Below, piece after piece: positions 9,264 to 19,137 of a DNA stretch of 64,000 nt. The stretch comes from an uncultured Rhizobiaceae group bacterium. GTDB taxonomy: Bacteria > Pseudomonadota > Alphaproteobacteria > Rhizobiales > Rhizobiaceae. The DNA is taken from NCBI GenBank assembly GCA_937958815.1, contig CALGMR010000004.1, forward strand, positions 297,063 to 361,062, read 5' to 3'. Position 1 is the first letter of the stretch; each line of letters opens with the position of its first letter. The translations under genes and the position numbers were made by a program. The notes beneath the pieces were generated by a model, which was given only the letters and a program-made list of their open reading frames with translations, was not told where the DNA came from and did no database searches.

Positions 9264-9569
9264 ATGCAACCGGGAGAAATAATCGCTGCCGCTGGCAATA
9301 TTACATTCAACACCGAACAATCGGTTCTTACGTTGAAAGTGGCAAACACCGGTGACCGCCCAGTTCAAGTTGGCAGTCATTATCATTTTTTTGAAACCAA
9401 TCCCGCTTTGGAATTTGACAGAGACGCAAGCCGTGGCATGCGCTTGGACATCGCGCCCGGAACAGCCGTTCGTTTCGAACCGGGCCAACAGCGTGACGTG
9501 AATTTGATCCCAATTGGTGGTGACCGAACAATATTTGGTTTCAATGGCCGCGTGATGGGACGGCTGTAA
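9264..9569 (+). CDS. ureB: Urease beta subunit
   Basis: A 101-residue UreB with the family pattern: [14 protein letters not shown] at the start, [19 protein letters not shown] in the middle, and a C-terminal [15 protein letters not shown]. It is a structural subunit of urease with no catalytic residues of its own. A GGAG stands seven or eight bases before the ATG, the best ribosome site in the operon. Separate ureA and ureB genes, rather than a fused one, are the common bacterial state. Confidence 0.97.
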   Translation: MQPGEIIAAAGNITFNTEQSVLTLKVANTGDRPVQVGSHYHFFETNPALEFDRDASRGMRLDIAPGTAVRFEPGQQRDVNLIPIGGDRTIFGFNGRVMGRL

Positions 9570-9618
9570 CGAAAGCCACTCGTTTGACTTCATAAAGACA
9601 AAACAAATCGGAAATTCT

Positions 9619-11331
9619 ATGCCAGCCACACTTCCCCGTTCAGAATATGCAGCCATGTTTGGCCCAACCACTGGCGACAAGGTTCGCCTTGCAGACACTG
9701 ATCTCATCATCGAAGTTGAAAAAGATCTCACGACCTATGGTGAAGAAGTAAAGTTCGGCGGCGGCAAGGTTATCCGCGATGGCATGGGACAATCGCAAGT
9801 CACCCGTGCAAAGGGTGCGGTTGATACAGTTATCACCAATGCGCTGATCGTGGATCATACTAGTATCTACAAAGCAGATATTGGTTTGCGTGATGGCCGA
9901 ATTCACAAGATCGGGAAGTCAGGAAATCCCGACACACAGTCTGGTGTAGATATCATCATCGGACCAGGAACCGAGATTATTGCAGGCGAAGGAAAGATCA
10001 TCACGGCTGGTGGGTTCGACAGTCACATTCATTTCATCTGTCCTCAGCAAATTGAGGAAGCTCTGCATTCTGGCATCACAACTATGTTGGGCGGTGGCAC
10101 GGGCCCTGCCCATGGCACATTGGCCACCACCTGCACCCCTGGCACTTGGCACATTGGCCGCATGATCCAGAGTTTTGATGCATTTCCAATGAACATCGGA
10201 TTGTCAGGCAAAGGCAACGCATCCCTTCCTGTGTCGTTGCATGAAATGGTTTTGGGTGGTGCATGTGCCCTGAAATTACATGAAGACTGGGGCACCACGC
10301 CAGCGGCAATCGACACATGTTTGTCTGTAGCGGACGAACATGACGTGCAGGTGATGATCCACACTGATACACTCAATGAATCCGGTTTCGTTGAAAACAC
10401 CGTAGATGCCTTCAAAGGCAGAACCATTCACGCATTCCATACCGAAGGCGCAGGTGGCGGCCACGCACCAGACATTATTAAAATTTGCGGATTGCAGAAT
10501 GTCCTCCCCTCTTCCACCAATCCGACACGGCCTTACACGGTCAACACATTAGAAGAACATTTGGACATGCTGATGGTCTGCCATCATCTCGACAGTTCCA
10601 TTCCAGAAGACATTGCATTTGCAGAAAGCCGCATTCGAAAAGAAACCATTGCTGCAGAAGACATTCTTCACGACATGGGGGCATTCTCCATTATTGCCTC
10701 CGACAGCCAAGCCATGGGTCGCGTGGGCGAAGTTCTTATCCGCACGTGGCAAACAGCTGACAAGATGAAAAAACAGCGCGGCGCATTGAGCGAAGAAACA
10801 GGTGACAACGACAATTTCCGCGTGCGCCGTTACATTTCAAAAGTGACAATCAACCCAGCTATTGCCCATGGAATCAGTCATGAAATTGGTTCCATCGAAG
10901 AAGGCAAACGCGCAGACATCGTTGTCTGGGACCCTGCGTTTTTTGGTGTGAAGCCAGCCATGGTTCTGATTGGTGGCACGATTGCAGCAGCCCCAATGGG
11001 TGACCCAAATGCCTCCATTCCAACCCCGCAACCCGTACACATGCGGCCCATGTTCGGCGCCTTTGGTAAGTCTCTAACCAATTCATCTGTGACCTTTGTC
11101 TCCAAGGCCGCAAAGGAAGATGGTTTGCGTGAAAAACTCGGTGTTGAGAAAGATATGCTGGCTGTTGAAAACACCCGAAGTGGCATCGGAAAGTCATCGC
11201 TTATTTTGAACGACGCAACGCCGGATGTGGAAGTTGACCCGGAAACCTACGAGGTGCGTGCTGACGGTGAGCTTCTCACCTGCGAACCTGCCGAAGTTTT
11301 GCCAATGGCCCAACGGTATTTCTTATTCTAA
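9619..11331 (+). CDS. ureC: Urease alpha (catalytic) subunit
   Basis: A 570-residue, full-length UreC. The nickel site is intact: His136 and His138 (SHIH), Lys219 (LKLHEDWG), which becomes carbamylated, His248, His274 and Asp362. The mobile flap MVCHHLD gives Cys321 and His322. The enzyme hydrolyses urea in the cytoplasm, giving ammonium for nitrogen supply or pH control. All catalytic residues are present, so an active enzyme is expected once the accessory proteins load nickel. No nickel or urea transporter gene is in this window. Confidence 0.98.
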   Translation: MPATLPRSEYAAMFGPTTGDKVRLADTDLIIEVEKDLTTYGEEVKFGGGKVIRDGMGQSQVTRAKGAVDTVITNALIVDHTSIYKADIGLRDGRIHKIGKSGNPDTQSGVDIIIGPGTEIIAGEGKIITAGGFDSHIHFICPQQIEEALHSGITTMLGGGTGPAHGTLATTCTPGTWHIGRMIQSFDAFPMNIGLSGKGNASLPVSLHEMVLGGACALKLHEDWGTTPAAIDTCLSVADEHDVQVMIHTDTLNESGFVENTVDAFKGRTIHAFHTEGAGGGHAPDIIKICGLQNVLPSSTNPTRPYTVNTLEEHLDMLMVCHHLDSSIPEDIAFAESRIRKETIAAEDILHDMGAFSIIASDSQAMGRVGEVLIRTWQTADKMKKQRGALSEETGDNDNFRVRRYISKVTINPAIAHGISHEIGSIEEGKRADIVVWDPAFFGVKPAMVLIGGTIAAAPMGDPNASIPTPQPVHMRPMFGAFGKSLTNSSVTFVSKAAKEDGLREKLGVEKDMLAVENTRSGIGKSSLILNDATPDVEVDPETYEVRADGELLTCEPAEVLPMAQRYFLF

Positions 11332-11412
11332 TTGCGCAGAATTGATTTGTGTTTGATCATTGGATTTCGCAATCAACAGCCAATCAAACGACTGTTTAAA
11401 GGTGATAACACC

Positions 11413-11889
11413 ATGCCCGTTTCTCAATCACGCCTCAACGCGGCGCTTTTTATAATTCGCCTAGGCATTGGCGCATTTCTTGTTGTTTGGGCTTCGCTGA
11501 AATTCTTGCGTCCTGAATGGATGGTCAACGTTTTCAAGAACACATACAAACAAGAATGGATCACCCAAGATCATGCCTTCATTGTGGGTGGTTTGCAGAT
11601 GCTGATCGTCATCTTATTCATTCTCGGTGTTTGGCGAACCGTCACCTATGCTTTCATCACTCTCATGCACGCCACAGGTGTGGTAGGAACATTGTTGGGT
11701 GGCAGCCTTTTGTTCAAAGGCGGGCTGATAAAGGCCATCGCCACTGGCAATTTTGCGATTGGCTATATAAATTTTCCATCCAATTTGCTTTGGACATCAG
11801 TTGCGACACTGGCGGCATTGATTGCCCTTTTCATTTTGCGGCACCATGATGGTTGGACAGTTGACGGTATAAGAAAGCGAAGACACTAA
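11413..11889 (+). CDS. DoxX-like four-helix membrane protein inside the urease operon
   Basis: A 158-residue protein with about four hydrophobic helices. The start at 11413 (MPVSQSRLNA) is preceded by AAAGGTG. The layout and the N-terminal IRLGIGAFLVVWASLKFL resemble DoxX/DoxD-type quinone-linked or thiosulfate-oxidoreductase-associated membrane proteins, but no catalytic motif is visible. It sits between ureC and ureE, where most urease operons have nothing, and its stop overlaps the next start (TAATG). The similarity is general; I do not assign a function. Confidence 0.6.
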   Translation: MPVSQSRLNAALFIIRLGIGAFLVVWASLKFLRPEWMVNVFKNTYKQEWITQDHAFIVGGLQMLIVILFILGVWRTVTYAFITLMHATGVVGTLLGGSLLFKGGLIKAIATGNFAIGYINFPSNLLWTSVATLAALIALFILRHHDGWTVDGIRKRRH

Positions 11890-12185
11890 TGATGTATTTA
11901 ATTGCCACTTTGAAAATCCAGCCCGGCAGCCTTCCCGCCATCCGCGAAGCAGTCAAAGATTGCATCACGGGCACGCGCAACGAACCCGGCAATATTTCAT
12001 ACGATTTGCATCAATCTATCACTGATGAAAACACACTCGTCTTTGTGGAAAGATGGAAAGACCGCGCGTCATTGGACAACCACTTTACGGAACCTCACTT
12101 CTTGGCTTGGCGCGAAGTGGGCAGCCAATATTTCTTGAGCCGGACAATCGAAGTCATTGATCCAAAATCGGTGGATGAACTGTAA
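11889..12185 (+). CDS. Antibiotic biosynthesis monooxygenase-fold (YgiN-like) protein
   Basis: A 98-residue single-domain protein of the ABM family: an N-terminal beta strand (MMYLIATLKIQPG), a helix, NISYDLHQS, then LVFVERWKDRASLDNHFTEPHF. These proteins form dimeric ferredoxin-like folds; characterized ones are cofactor-free quinol monooxygenases (YgiN) or act on polyketides. It is translationally coupled to the DoxX-like gene and lies four bases before ureE. A membrane protein plus an ABM protein suggests quinone chemistry, but that is inference. Its placement in a urease operon is unusual. Confidence 0.75.
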   Translation: MMYLIATLKIQPGSLPAIREAVKDCITGTRNEPGNISYDLHQSITDENTLVFVERWKDRASLDNHFTEPHFLAWREVGSQYFLSRTIEVIDPKSVDEL

Positions 12186-12188
12186 TTC

Positions 12189-12638
12189 ATGCTCACCGCT
12201 GAAGCAGTTATTTCCGACCCATTCGATCCCATAGACACGATCACGCTAGACGAAACAGATCGCCACAGACGGCGTATCAAGCTCACGTCTGACAATGGAA
12301 TTGAGTTTTTATTGAACCTGCCCAAAGCCCGTTTGTTGCGCCATGAGGAAGGGCTGGCATTGGATGATGGTACATTCATCCAAGTGCTTGCCAAGCCTGA
12401 AAAACTATTTGAAGTGAAAGGCAAGGATGCACAACATCTTCTTGCATTGGTTTGGCAAATCGGCAATCGCCATTTGGCGGCACAAATACAAGATGGTCGC
12501 ATTCTTATCCGGTCAGATGAGGTTATCCGCAACATGCTGGAACAGCTGGGTGCTGAAGTTACAGACCTAGAGGCACCATTCAGCCCAGAAGGTGGAGCAT
12601 ATGGCGATGCCCATCAGGACCACCACCAACATGACTGA
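12189..12638 (+). CDS. ureE: Urease nickel metallochaperone UreE
   Basis: A 149-residue UreE. The N-terminal peptide-binding domain (TLDETDRHRRRIKL, DNGIEFLLNLP) is followed by the metal-binding domain (LVWQIGNRHLAAQI, with the conserved metal His in GNRH) and a short His-containing tail ending HQDHHQHD. UreE dimers bind nickel and pass it to UreG. The modest His tail resembles rhizobial UreE rather than the very His-rich Klebsiella type. The 3' end overlaps ureF. Confidence 0.95.
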   Translation: MLTAEAVISDPFDPIDTITLDETDRHRRRIKLTSDNGIEFLLNLPKARLLRHEEGLALDDGTFIQVLAKPEKLFEVKGKDAQHLLALVWQIGNRHLAAQIQDGRILIRSDEVIRNMLEQLGAEVTDLEAPFSPEGGAYGDAHQDHHQHD

Positions 12639-13281
12639 CCCATCGCTATTGCGTTTGATGACATGGCTTTCCCCCGCATTTCCGGTTGGAGGATTTGCCT
12701 GGTCAAATGGGTTGGAAACAGCTTGCTTGAACGGATCTGTTGTAGACATCGAGCATTTGCAAGAATGGATTTCAACTAGCTTGAAATATGGGGCGATACA
12801 CAACGATCTCATCCTTCTTGCCGCATCGCACAAAGGTGAAGTTCCTCTCCCTGAAATCAACGAATTGGCTTTGGCGCTTACAGGGTCTGCAGAACGCCAT
12901 AAAGAAACGACCGAATTGGGCAGCGCATTTATGACCGCTGCACAATCTTGGACAAATCCAACAGATGGATCCACGCCCAAGACACTTGCATATCCCGTGA
13001 GCGTGGGCTGGGTTGCAGCGCAAAGCAAAATTGCGCTCAATAATACCCTTATCGCTTTTGCGCACGCTGTTGTGAGCAATCAAATTCAGGCGGCATTGCG
13101 CCTGATGAAGGTTGGCCAACAATCGGGTGTCGCCCTGTTGGCAGCTTTTGAACCTTTCCTTTTAGAAGAGGCGAGCAGCGCTCAGAACAGCACCCTCGAC
13201 GATATCGGCTCATGCGGTCTCAATATGGAGTTAGCGGCCATGAACCACGAGGACCTCAATTCAAGGATTTTTAGATCATGA
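12601..13281 (+). CDS. ureF: Urease accessory protein UreF
   Basis: About 226 residues, matching Ure[24 protein letters not shown] near the N-terminus and [18 protein letters not shown] near the end. UreF bridges UreD and UreG in the nickel-delivery complex. Several starts are possible (GTG 12592, ATG 12601, ATG 12631). I prefer 12601, because AAGGTGGAG lies at a good distance upstream inside ureE; this gives a 38-base overlap with ureE. The stop overlaps ureG by ATGA. Confidence 0.93.
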   Translation: MAMPIRTTTNMTDPSLLRLMTWLSPAFPVGGFAWSNGLETACLNGSVVDIEHLQEWISTSLKYGAIHNDLILLAASHKGEVPLPEINELALALTGSAERHKETTELGSAFMTAAQSWTNPTDGSTPKTLAYPVSVGWVAAQSKIALNNTLIAFAHAVVSNQIQAALRLMKVGQQSGVALLAAFEPFLLEEASSAQNSTLDDIGSCGLNMELAAMNHEDLNSRIFRS

Positions 13282-13895
13282 GTAAGAATGGGCCATTGCG
13301 CATCGGCATAGGCGGACCAGTGGGGTCTGGCAAAACCACTTTGACCGAAAAACTCTGCAAAGCCATGCGTGATGATTTTTCTATCGCTGTCGTAACCAAT
13401 GATATTTACACAAGAGAAGACGCTGACGCTCTTATTCGTATGCAAGCATTGCCTTCAGATCGGGTCATCGGTGTGGAGACAGGCGGCTGTCCCCATACTG
13501 CAATTCGTGAAGATGCTTCGATCAACCTCCGCGCTATAGAAGAACTCAACACGCGCCATAAATCTCTCGACATCGTGTTCATAGAATCTGGTGGGGACAA
13601 CCTGGCCGCCACATTCTCTCCCGAGCTTGCAGACGTTTCAATTTATGTAGTTTCAGTGGCGCAAGGCGATGACATCCCGCGCAAAGGTGGTCCTGCAATC
13701 ACGCGGTCAGATCTGCTGCTCGTCAATAAAACAGATCTTGCACCCCATGTGGGAGCTGATTTGGAACGTATGCGCAGTGATGCACGTTCTGCCCGGCCCA
13801 GTTTACCAACTTTTTTCACCGACTTACGCAATGGCAATGGCGTTAATGAGACTGTGGAATATCTAAGAGATATCGGTGGCTTGGAACAAAGTTAG
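13278..13895 (+). CDS. ureG: Urease accessory GTPase UreG
   Basis: A 205-residue SIMIBI-class GTPase. Walker [12 protein letters not shown] is at the N-terminus, followed by the metal-binding CPH in [11 protein letters not shown], the [12 protein letters not shown] stretch, and the NKTD guanine-specificity motif. UreG hydrolyses GTP to drive nickel and CO2 delivery to urease. It is the last gene of the operon; its TAG stop overlaps the stop of the convergent tetR gene within TTAG at 13892-13895. Confidence 0.97.
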   Translation: MSKNGPLRIGIGGPVGSGKTTLTEKLCKAMRDDFSIAVVTNDIYTREDADALIRMQALPSDRVIGVETGGCPHTAIREDASINLRAIEELNTRHKSLDIVFIESGGDNLAATFSPELADVSIYVVSVAQGDDIPRKGGPAITRSDLLLVNKTDLAPHVGADLERMRSDARSARPSLPTFFTDLRNGNGVNETVEYLRDIGGLEQS

Positions 13896-14482
13896 GTCAT
13901 TGATCCTGAGAAACGTTTGACCGTTTGCTGCGAAGCGGTCTTTAGTTCCTGAACTGCTTGGCCACCCCGCGCCATGATACGCAAACCCACATAGTTGAGC
14001 GACAAACTGCGAGCTTCCGCTTGTCTCAAATTCTTGGTTTTCGAACCCCACACCTTCGTGTCAGCAAGCGCGATGGAAAAAGATTGAGTCAATCTATCAA
14101 GTTGATCGCCGACAATTTCCGCAATCTCGTCATCATTGGATGCGGCTCCAGCAGATGTGTTGCAGAGCAAACAACCACGCCGATCTCCATTTTGAACCGC
14201 ATCAATTGCACCTCTGAAAACTTTCGCCAAACGTTTTTCACCAGACAAAGTTTTGTCGCGTAAACTGACCTCAGCTGGTTTCACATGCAGATCGTCATAC
14301 AAATTCAGTGCTCGAATAAAGAGTGCTTTCTTACTTCCGAAAGCTTTGTAAAGGCTGCCCCGCGTGATTTCCATTGCAGACAGCAGGTCCGGTAAGCTGG
14401 TTCCATGATACCCATGCGTCCAAAAAGCGTTCATCGCTTTTTCGACTGCAGTTTCAACATCAAACTCTCTGGGACGTGCCAT
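13892..14482 (-). CDS. TetR-family transcriptional repressor
   Basis: A 196-residue regulator. The N-terminal domain has a classic TetR helix-turn-helix ([26 protein letters not shown]), and the C-terminal ligand domain contains [10 protein letters not shown]. This arrangement is common in the AcrR/NemR-like group that senses electrophiles through Cys residues. The ATG at 14482 is chosen over a TTG at 14503 because MARPREFD is the usual TetR opening. It faces the DM13 gene across a region with a perfect long inverted repeat, so it probably represses both itself and the 14653-15619 genes. Confidence 0.88.
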   Translation of the reverse strand: MARPREFDVETAVEKAMNAFWTHGYHGTSLPDLLSAMEITRGSLYKAFGSKKALFIRALNLYDDLHVKPAEVSLRDKTLSGEKRLAKVFRGAIDAVQNGDRRGCLLCNTSAGAASNDDEIAEIVGDQLDRLTQSFSIALADTKVWGSKTKNLRQAEARSLSLNYVGLRIMARGGQAVQELKTASQQTVKRFSGSMT

Positions 14483-14520
14483 AAAAATAAATCCAATGAA
14501 CAAAGATGAGCCTTTATATA

Positions 14521-14587
14521 TTCGGAACCAATTGGTTTACAATACACACTTATGTGATTTCAAGTTATTAGACCAATTGGTTCCGAA
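14521..14587. promoter_or_regulatory. Paired operator for the TetR-type regulator
   Basis: Two 16-base arms, 14521-14536 (TTCGGAACCAATTGGT) and 14572-14587 (its exact reverse complement), face each other over 35 bases. Each arm contains a palindromic core, AACCAATTGGTT at 14526-14537 and ACCAATTGGT at 14572-14581, so each can bind a dimer. They lie between the divergent tetR and DM13 genes. Short palindromes of this kind are typical TetR operators. The repeat is seen directly; binding is inferred. Confidence 0.8.
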
Positions 14588-14652
14588 TTACTAAATTGGG
14601 TTCATCGGACAAGCCACCAGGCCTTCCGCAAGTAATTTGAAAGGAACTTAAA

Positions 14653-15072
14653 ATGTCTATCTCTACAAAAATTCGCATGGCCGGACCTGCGATGGGATCA
14701 GCTATAGCACTTGCTCTTATGTTCGCTTTGACAACGCCTCAAACAGCAGCGGCTGCTGAAACATTAAAACAGGGCCAGCTTGTTGGTGAAAACAAACACA
14801 TCACCACTGGTAACGTTACGATCGAAAGAGATGGTGACCGCACTTATGTAATCCTGGGGCCGAAGTTCAGTCTTGATGGTGCACCAGACCCAAAGCTCGG
14901 TTTTTCCAAAGATGGAAAATACGATAAATCGACAACATTTGCCAAGCTGAAGTCTTTGAACGGCAGGCAGGTTTACGAAATCCCGAAGTCAATTTCGGTG
15001 GCCGCATACGACCAATTTGTTGTGTGGTGCGAAAAGTTCAGCGTTTCCCTTGGCTCAGCAAAATTGAATTGA
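14653..15072 (+). CDS. Secreted DM13-domain protein
   Basis: A 139-residue exported protein. The N-terminus has a signal peptide (basic start, hydrophobic ALALMFALTTP, cleavage near TAAAAE). The rest matches the DM13 domain: VTIERDGDRTYVILGPKFSLDGAPDP, then the motif VVWCEKFSVSLGSAKL with the conserved Trp-Cys. DM13 domains are proposed to take part in periplasmic electron transfer, with the Cys as a key residue. It lies downstream of the paired TetR operator and upstream of a small membrane protein, which suggests a stress-inducible two-gene unit. Confidence 0.85.
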   Translation: MSISTKIRMAGPAMGSAIALALMFALTTPQTAAAAETLKQGQLVGENKHITTGNVTIERDGDRTYVILGPKFSLDGAPDPKLGFSKDGKYDKSTTFAKLKSLNGRQVYEIPKSISVAAYDQFVVWCEKFSVSLGSAKLN

Positions 15073-15109
15073 TTTAATCATGATCATTATAAAACTAGGT
15101 ACAGTTCCA

Positions 15110-15619
15110 ATGACCACATTCACCTTACCCAAAATCAACACTCGGTTCTTAACGACAGCATTGATTGCTGGAGCATTTGCCACCATCGGATTTGACCTAT
15201 TTGGCCAATTCGTATCACCCGCACTCAAAAGTGTCGCCGCGCCTTATTTGGGAGCAAAACTTGCCCCTGTTGCGCTTGCCAATCAATCTTTGGGTGTGAT
15301 CAGTGGACTGGGTGCGAAAACAATCAGCTCCTTAGGCATAGGACACGCAATGCACACCCTCACAGGCTTGCTGTTATATCCCCTGGGATATGCACTTGCA
15401 GCTCGTCCGATCTCCAATGCAGTGGCCAAACTTCCATGGTGGCTCACTGGTGCTGCATATGGCGTCGCACTGTTTGTCTTCGCTCTGTATGTGATGGCTC
15501 ATCTCGTGGCCGGCAATCCTGCGTTCCTTGGTTGGTCCGGCATCACATGGGTTGCCCTTTGGGGACACATGCTCTTCGGCATCATAACTGCGGGGGTATT
15601 TCATTATCGAAGCACTTAA
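15110..15619 (+). CDS. Integral membrane protein of unknown function
   Basis: About 169 residues with roughly four membrane helices (LTTALIAGAFATIGFDLF; HTLTGLLLYPLGYALAA; LTGAAYGVALFVFALYVMAHL; WVALWGHMLFGIITAGVF). A His in the GIGHAMH and MAHLVAG segments might be functional, but I recognise no family. The ATG at 15110 (MTTFTLPKINTRF) is preferred over 15080, though neither has a good ribosome site. It follows the DM13 gene by about 40 bases and precedes a terminator, so the two are probably co-transcribed under the TetR regulator. Confidence 0.65.
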   Translation: MTTFTLPKINTRFLTTALIAGAFATIGFDLFGQFVSPALKSVAAPYLGAKLAPVALANQSLGVISGLGAKTISSLGIGHAMHTLTGLLLYPLGYALAARPISNAVAKLPWWLTGAAYGVALFVFALYVMAHLVAGNPAFLGWSGITWVALWGHMLFGIITAGVFHYRST

Positions 15620-15652
15620 ATAACTGGCTTTTTCTCCTTGAAGCCATAACGG

Positions 15653-15691
15653 AAACCCGTTCGGTCTCCCTCCTGGGCCGGGCGGGTTTTT
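15653..15691 (+). terminator. Rho-independent terminator after the DM13 operon
   Basis: AAACCCG (15653-15659) pairs with CGGGTTT (15683-15689), with additional GC pairing possible in the loop region, followed by a T run. It lies 34 bases after the membrane-protein stop and before the aldose epimerase gene. Confidence 0.75.
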
Positions 15692-15764
15692 GTGTGTGCA
15701 AACCTATCTCTAAATTCTGCATCTGGTAGACTGGAAACGTGAGTTTCAATCAAAGTACCAACTT

Positions 15765-16787
15765 ATGTTTACACCCCCTGAAACACCATCATTGTTTGGC
15801 ACCACAGTGGATGGACAAGAGGTTCACCGCGTCACAATTCAAGGCGCAGGCTTAACCGCCAACGTCATGACATATGGCGCTTCCATACAAGATCTCCGCT
15901 TAGACAGACATTCTACCCCACTCGTTTTAGGCTTCAGCGAATTTGCACCCTATTTAACAGAAGGCCGATACTTCGGAGCAACGGTTGGGAGGTTCGCAAA
16001 TCGAATTGCGAACGGGCAGTTTTCAATCGATGGAACACTGTATCAACTCGACCAAAATTCAGACAATGTAAACACCCTTCACGGAGGGAGCGCAGGTATC
16101 AGTCAACGGGTCTGGGAGATTACGGACCTTGGAAGTTCTCATGTAACACTCGTGTTGAAAGACCCACATTTATCCATGGGCTTTCCCGGAAATTGTGAAC
16201 ACCGTTGCACCTATGCTTTGAAAGACAATGGTGTTCTCGAAGTCACATTCAACACAATCACCGATGCAACCACTGTGGCTGGGCTGGCCCATCATTCCTA
16301 TTTCACTCTAGATAACACCGGCAATTGCCTGAATCATCTTCTGGAAATAGATGCATGGCACTATTTGCCCGTTGATGATGAACTCATTCCAACCGGCAGT
16401 ATTCAGTTAGTCGATGGCACAGCTTATGATTTTCGCCAAGCCAAACCCATTGGGCGCGATCAGAGCGAAACCACTATCTATGATCACAATTTCTGCCTGT
16501 CTGATCGAAGAACCGGTCTGCGAAAAGTTGCCCGAGTTACATCAGAAGATTCCGGTATTTCTCTCAACGTTTCTACAACTGAACCAGGGCTGCAGTTTTA
16601 CGCGGCTCATGCCTTAAAAACTGCAACCAATGGGCTGATGAACCAACCCTATCATCCCCACGCCGGATTTTGTCTGGAGACCCAGATTTGGCCAGACGCC
16701 CCCAATCAACCAAACTTTCCAAATTCAATTTTGAAAAAGGACGAGACACTCAAACAAGTGACACACTACCAATTTGAATTAGCTTAG
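15765..16787 (+). CDS. galM: Aldose 1-epimerase (galactose mutarotase)
   Basis: A 340-residue cytoplasmic mutarotase interconverting alpha and beta anomers of aldoses. Family landmarks: [16 protein letters not shown] (71-86), NTLHGG (103-108), catalytic acid in LAHHSYF (His176/177), and catalytic base Glu305 in the segment [13 protein letters not shown] complete enzyme. It lies tail to tail with the xylose-type ABC importer and shares a TTAG stop overlap with it. Supplying the right anomer for an imported aldose is a sensible role beside that transporter. Confidence 0.92.
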   Translation: MFTPPETPSLFGTTVDGQEVHRVTIQGAGLTANVMTYGASIQDLRLDRHSTPLVLGFSEFAPYLTEGRYFGATVGRFANRIANGQFSIDGTLYQLDQNSDNVNTLHGGSAGISQRVWEITDLGSSHVTLVLKDPHLSMGFPGNCEHRCTYALKDNGVLEVTFNTITDATTVAGLAHHSYFTLDNTGNCLNHLLEIDAWHYLPVDDELIPTGSIQLVDGTAYDFRQAKPIGRDQSETTIYDHNFCLSDRRTGLRKVARVTSEDSGISLNVSTTEPGLQFYAAHALKTATNGLMNQPYHPHAGFCLETQIWPDAPNQPNFPNSILKKDETLKQVTHYQFELA

Positions 16788-17623
16788 TCTCCCAGCGCAC
16801 CTGGTCCGGGAATGGCTCCGGGAGGACATTTGCCCAAAATGATCATTCCAAGCACTTCGTCCTTGGTCACATCTTTGGTCTGAGCCGATCCCACAATGGC
16901 ACCATTCTTCATCACGACGCATCGGTCAGCAAGATCGAAAACATCTTCAATATCGTGACTGATGAGAAAAATGCCGATGCCGTCTTTTTTCAACTGATGG
17001 GTCAGATCGCCAACTTGTTTGGTCTCCGCAGGACCAAGCGCTGCTGTGGGTTCATCCATAATGAGAATACGTGCATTAAAATGAATGGCCCGCGCAATAG
17101 CAACAGATTGTCTTTGACCACCTGACAATTGCTTCACAGGATCTTTGAACCGCTTAAAGTTTGGATTGAGACGACCCATGACTTCACGTGTTTGAGCTTC
17201 CATTGCTGCGTCATCCAGCGTGCCCCAGCGTGTCAAAAGTTCGCGACCAAGATAAAGGTTTGCCGCCGCATCCACATTGTCTGCCAAAGCAAGTGTTTGG
17301 TAAATTGTCTCAATACCATAGTCTTTGGCGTGACGTGGATTGGTGATTGTTGCTTCTTTGCCATCCACATAAATCTCACCGCTGTCACGCGCATAAGCAC
17401 CAGACAAGATCTTGATGAGTGTGGATTTACCCGCGCCATTGTGCCCGAGCAAAGCCACAACCTCACCGGGATATAAATCGCACGACGCATGATCTACGGC
17501 TTTAATGCCGCCAAATGCGATTGAGATGTCCCGCATCTCCACCAAGGGCGTTTTGCCCTTGTTCGGATCAGCCGATGGGCCGGAGGTTTTCTTTCCAGCT
17601 GACTTAACTGCTTTTGCCATCAT
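16784..17623 (-). CDS. xylG: Sugar ABC transporter ATP-binding protein (xylose/fructose type)
   Basis: A 279-residue single-domain ABC ATPase: Walker [10 protein letters not shown] (60-68), signature LSGGQ (166-170), Walker B ILIMDEP (186-192). Many carbohydrate importers of this class use a double-length ATPase of about 500 residues (E. coli XylG), so this is the short form seen in rhizobial sugar systems such as FrcA. An AGGAG lies five bases before the start. It is the third gene of the binding protein, permease, ATPase operon; xylG is named for position and context, since the substrate is inferred from the binding protein. Confidence 0.85.
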   Translation of the reverse strand: MMAKAVKSAGKKTSGPSADPNKGKTPLVEMRDISIAFGGIKAVDHASCDLYPGEVVALLGHNGAGKSTLIKILSGAYARDSGEIYVDGKEATITNPRHAKDYGIETIYQTLALADNVDAAANLYLGRELLTRWGTLDDAAMEAQTREVMGRLNPNFKRFKDPVKQLSGGQRQSVAIARAIHFNARILIMDEPTAALGPAETKQVGDLTHQLKKDGIGIFLISHDIEDVFDLADRCVVMKNGAIVGSAQTKDVTKDEVLGMIILGKCPPGAIPGPGALGD

Positions 17624-17630
17624 TCTGCTC

Positions 17631-18944
17631 CTATACCGAGTTCTTGCGATACAGAGTATCTAGATAAACCGCGAGCACGAGAACGCCGCCCACCACCATT
17701 TGCTGAATTGCTGCATCAAATCCAATGAGCACCATTCCGGATTGGAGCGATTGCATCACAAGTGCACCCAAAATAGCCCCATAGATTGTCCCAATACCAC
17801 CAGCAAAACTGGTGCCGCCAATAACTGCAGCAGCGATCACGTAAAGCTCGTCCAATTGACCCAGCGCCAGTGTAGAAGACTTCAAACGTGCACTTGCAAT
17901 AACTGCAGCGATCCCAACCAAAGCACCCATAAGGGCGAAGATTAGCATGGTCATTTTCTTGGTATTAATACCAGCCAATTCCGCTGCTTCTGGGTTACCA
18001 CCAATTGCAAACACATAGCGACCAAACCGGGTACGTGTCGCCAAAAATGTCATTGCGACACCCACCGCAAGCGCAATCAACACAGGAATTGCAAAGCCAT
18101 GGGAAATAAACAATTCTTCCGGTGCAACCGAAAGGTTGTTGGCTTCGATATGGCGACGGACGATGCCTTTTGGCCAATAGTAAGAATTCATCACCATAAC
18201 TGCGCCGAGAACAATACCAACACCCACGATGCCGATCAAATATTCAGCCCACATAGGACGCGTTGGAAACCCAAATCGAATTCTCTGCTTGCGTCCACCA
18301 TATAGCAGCATGATGATACCGGCACAGGCGAACAGTCCGACTATCCATGAGCCCGTTGCACCAATCGTCCCATATGGGCCGCCACCGATCAGCGAGAATG
18401 AAGCATCAAGCGGAGCAATTGTCTCACCGCGCGCCACCAAATAAGCCGATCCACGCCAGATCAGCAGTCCCCCAAGCGTTACAATAAAGGCAGGAATACC
18501 AAGATAAGCAATCAATGCCCCCTGAAAGGCCCCCACCATGGCACCAAAGACAATGCCGACACAGACCGTGATGATCCAGATCATTGGGTGGCCAAGCCCC
18601 AGGTATTCCGGCAGCACCCAAACCTGCACCACGCCCATGATCATCGCTACGAAACCAAGCATCGAGCCCACAGAGAGATCAATATGACGCGTAACAATAA
18701 TAAGCACCATTCCCGTGGCCATAACCGCGATGGAAGAGGTTTGAACCGAGAGATTCCAGAGGTTTCGAGGCGTTAGAAACGCCGCAAAATTATTGACGAT
18801 ACCACCATAAAGATGGAACCCCACCCAGATGAGAATCAGCGCACCAATCATACCCAAAAGGCGTGTATCCACCTCAGTAGCGCGCAGAAATTTCACGAGA
18901 CCACTTTCTTTGTGGTCATCGGCTTCAATTGTCGGGTCTGACAT
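17631..18944 (-). CDS. xylH: Sugar ABC transporter permease (XylH-like)
   Basis: A 437-residue inner-membrane permease with around ten or more helices. [19 protein letters not shown] and the [12 protein letters not shown] segment are conserved in the RbsC/XylH branch, and [25 protein letters not shown] is its cytoplasmic coupling loop. The long hydrophilic insert (about 230-300) fits XylH rather than the shorter RbsC. I start at 18944 ([10 protein letters not shown]), where GGAG lies seven bases upstream. A strong terminator in the 193-base gap after xylF probably lowers its expression relative to the binding protein. Confidence 0.88.
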   Translation of the reverse strand: MSDPTIEADDHKESGLVKFLRATEVDTRLLGMIGALILIWVGFHLYGGIVNNFAAFLTPRNLWNLSVQTSSIAVMATGMVLIIVTRHIDLSVGSMLGFVAMIMGVVQVWVLPEYLGLGHPMIWIITVCVGIVFGAMVGAFQGALIAYLGIPAFIVTLGGLLIWRGSAYLVARGETIAPLDASFSLIGGGPYGTIGATGSWIVGLFACAGIIMLLYGGRKQRIRFGFPTRPMWAEYLIGIVGVGIVLGAVMVMNSYYWPKGIVRRHIEANNLSVAPEELFISHGFAIPVLIALAVGVAMTFLATRTRFGRYVFAIGGNPEAAELAGINTKKMTMLIFALMGALVGIAAVIASARLKSSTLALGQLDELYVIAAAVIGGTSFAGGIGTIYGAILGALVMQSLQSGMVLIGFDAAIQQMVVGGVLVLAVYLDTLYRKNSV

Positions 18945-19080
18945 TGTTAACTCCAAAATCAAGGTCGGCAAATCGGCGGCGCTCAGCCATATCCTCTGGC
19001 ATCATCAGCAATCCTATCCGTTTTTCAAGCAGCATCCAAAATGTTCGCAAGATCTCAAATCATGCAGCTGGAAAAATGGA

Positions 19081-19121
19081 TATAAAAAGGGCCGCGCCGC
19101 AGAATAAAAGCCGCGCGGCCC
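19081..19121 (-). terminator. Intrinsic terminator between xylF and xylH
   Basis: GGGCCGCGC (19089-19097) and GCGCGGCCC (19113-19121) form a perfect 9-bp GC-only stem. Read on the minus strand the hairpin is followed by TTTTTATA. It starts about 17 bases after the xylF stop, so it should end most transcripts there and let some read through to the permease and ATPase genes. Confidence 0.85.
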
Positions 19122-19137
19122 CCAATTATTTTAAAGC

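Noticed and set aside
11413..12185. Recent mobile insertion into the urease operon
   Set aside because: There are no flanking repeats or composition change, and translational coupling fits an established operon.
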